A stretch of DNA of 64,000 bases from Methanolobus psychrophilus R15 (GTDB lineage: Archaea > Halobacteriota > Methanosarcinia > Methanosarcinales > Methanosarcinaceae): assembly GCA_000306725.1 (NCBI GenBank), contig CP003083.1, positions 744,001 to 808,000 of the forward strand, written 5' to 3'. The translations under genes were made by a program, and so were the position numbers. The notes below the pieces were generated by a model. It made no database searches and had not been told where the DNA came from. It saw nothing but the letters and a program-made list of their open reading frames with translations. Of this stretch, positions 63,100-64,000 are shown one piece after another; the first letter of the stretch is position 1, and each line of letters opens with the position of its first letter.

Positions 63100-63453
63100 T
63101 CATTCCACGATGACCATCCCGCTCCCGGTCCAGGGATGTGAGAGCAGGTAATAGTTGTAGGTCCCACGGGCATTGAAAGTGACACTATAGGTATCTCCCC
63201 TTCTCAGGGCAGGCGACTGGAATGAGCTACCACTTATGACTAATGCGGCAGTGTCATTACTTATCCATCTCACAGTATCGCCTTCCTTTATTGTGACTGC
63301 ATCAGGATCGAAAGAAAAATTATCGATATACACTACCGTTACACCGGGCTCTACATCATCTGCAGAAGCATCTCTGTCATATGCATTATCCAGGCAGCCC
63401 GCAAGAATCAGGAAGCTGGAGAGCAGGATAAATGTAATCAATTTTGTATTCAT
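63100..63453 (-). CDS. Cupredoxin-like lipoprotein with lost copper ligands
   Basis: This 117-residue protein has a lipobox (FLILAGC, Cys 19) and then a plastocyanin-like beta domain: [19 protein letters not shown] and [16 protein letters not shown]. In copper-binding relatives the two regions read like D-x-x-x-H and Y-C-x-x-H-P-x-M. Here the first His is missing, the Cys is Leu and the Met is Thr; only the second His remains. It probably does not bind type 1 copper. The start overlaps the stop of the DNA ligase gene (ATGA). Confidence 0.82.
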   Translation of the reverse strand: MNTKLITFILLSSFLILAGCLDNAYDRDASADDVEPGVTVVYIDNFSFDPDAVTIKEGDTVRWISNDTAALVISGSSFQSPALRRGDTYSVTFNARGTYNYYLLSHPWTGSGMVIVE

Positions 63454-64000
63454 TTGCCACCTACTTCTGCATTACCGGGGTTAATTCCCCTTTCCCTCTG
63501 CAGGCGGTACATTTCCTCAAGCCTGCCAATGGTCTCAACATCTTCTAGCGATTTGTCATCCCTCACGTTCACGAGCCGGGGAAACCTGAGAGCATAGCCG
63601 GACTCATAATTGGTGCTCTTCTGTATCTCTTCGAATGCAACCTCGAATATAACCTGGGGTTTGAGCTCTATCTTTGTACCGGATTGCATAACTATCAGGT
63701 CCGAGAAGACTGCTGTCAGTTCAGATAGCTGCTCGTCGGAAAAACCTGTAGCTACTTTTCCGACAGGCAGGAAACGTCCTGTCTTGGGATCATGGCATGC
63801 AAGAGCATACGAACCCATGAAACTGGTACGTCTGCCATAGCCCCATTCGGCGCCTATCACGGCAAGGTCGAGTGTTTCCATGACAGGCTTCTTTTTAAGC
63901 CAGTTCTTCCCGCGTTTTCCAGGTGAATAAGGAGACTGGGGGTTCTTGATCATGATGCCTTCATGACCTGCCCTGAGAGCCTCTGTGTAGATGATATTGA
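63450..64000 (-). CDS. lig: ATP-dependent DNA ligase (5' end beyond window)
   Basis: The last roughly 183 residues of an ATP-dependent DNA ligase are visible; the gene continues past the right edge. The frame enters as [11 protein letters not shown], ligase motif IV, and continues with [21 protein letters not shown] and the C-terminal oligonucleotide-binding domain containing [17 protein letters not shown]. The adenylation lysine lies outside the window. The protein seals nicks in replication and repair. Its stop codon overlaps the start of the cupredoxin-like lipoprotein gene by four bases, an unusual partner for a ligase. Confidence 0.95.
   Translation of the reverse strand, partial: NIIYTEALRAGHEGIMIKNPQSPYSPGKRGKNWLKKKPVMETLDLAVIGAEWGYGRRTSFMGSYALACHDPKTGRFLPVGKVATGFSDEQLSELTAVFSDLIVMQSGTKIELKPQVIFEVAFEEIQKSTNYESGYALRFPRLVNVRDDKSLEDVETIGRLEEMYRLQRERGINPGNAEVGGK

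Overview
The window looks like a chromosomal segment of a methanogenic archaeon of the Methanosarcinaceae (Methanolobus/Methanomethylovorans/Methanosarcina-like). Pointers are an archaeal type IA topoisomerase, archaeal LonB, a Methanosarcina-type S-layer protein with two duplicated S-layer domains, a tetraether-lipid-synthase-like radical SAM protein, an ATP-dependent DNA ligase, HisKA_2 sensor kinases, F420-type oxidoreductase remnants, TATA-box promoters and short ATGA-overlapping operons. The genus is inference; no rRNA gene is present.

Layout. 1-7.7 kb: topoisomerase I (cut by the left edge), an orphan TnpB element, thiC, a peroxiredoxin with a long N-terminal extension, an IS605-type element with divergent tnpB and tnpA, and a lipoprotein fusing a Cache sensor domain to a cupin. 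8-11.5 kb: a membrane HEXXH protein, an unknown cytosolic protein, a decayed zinc-ribbon-like stretch, an MBL-fold hydrolase and a 20-codon relic of a hydantoinase/oxoprolinase-type gene. 11.5-14.5 kb: a DUF134 regulator divergent from two NifX-like proteins and two MinD/Mrp ATPases with inserted ferredoxin domains. 15-20 kb: a CDF cation exporter, a candidate structured small RNA, a MarC-family protein and a type IIC-like P-type ATPase. 20-33 kb: a long, tightly packed operon for glycogen turnover (GT3 glycogen synthase, GalT-like nucleotidyltransferase, GT4, two GH57 proteins, GH15 glucoamylase, debranching enzyme), with CorA, DUF432 and MscS genes in its middle. 33-45 kb: winged-helix protein, D-2-hydroxyacid dehydrogenase, MgtC/DUF4010 protein, a broken F420-type oxidoreductase, site-2 protease, PRC-barrel protein, Tes-like radical SAM enzyme coupled to pyrophosphatase, S-layer protein and a DMT transporter. 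45-51.7 kb: NYN-domain protein, Ca2+-type P-ATPase, two DUF1538 membrane proteins with a PII-like protein, a ferric-reductase-like heme membrane protein and a small conserved protein. 51.9-52.2 kb: tRNA-Gly, tRNA-Phe and tRNA-Val. 52.5-64 kb: exported protein, LonB, TldD/TldE, sensor kinase with response regulator, MFS transporter, PAP2 phosphatase, a degenerate cupredoxin lipoprotein and a DNA ligase cut by the right edge.

The items most worth follow-up are the three-hairpin, C-rich small RNA candidate at about 16.13-16.29 kb; the catalytically degenerate GH57 paralogue translationally coupled to an intact one inside a glycogen/ion-channel operon; the DUF1538-DUF1538-PII operon; the Cache-cupin lipoprotein; and the two TnpB loci, one of which has a TnpA partner with a damaged HUH motif. 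I see no CRISPR array, rRNA gene or obvious prophage.
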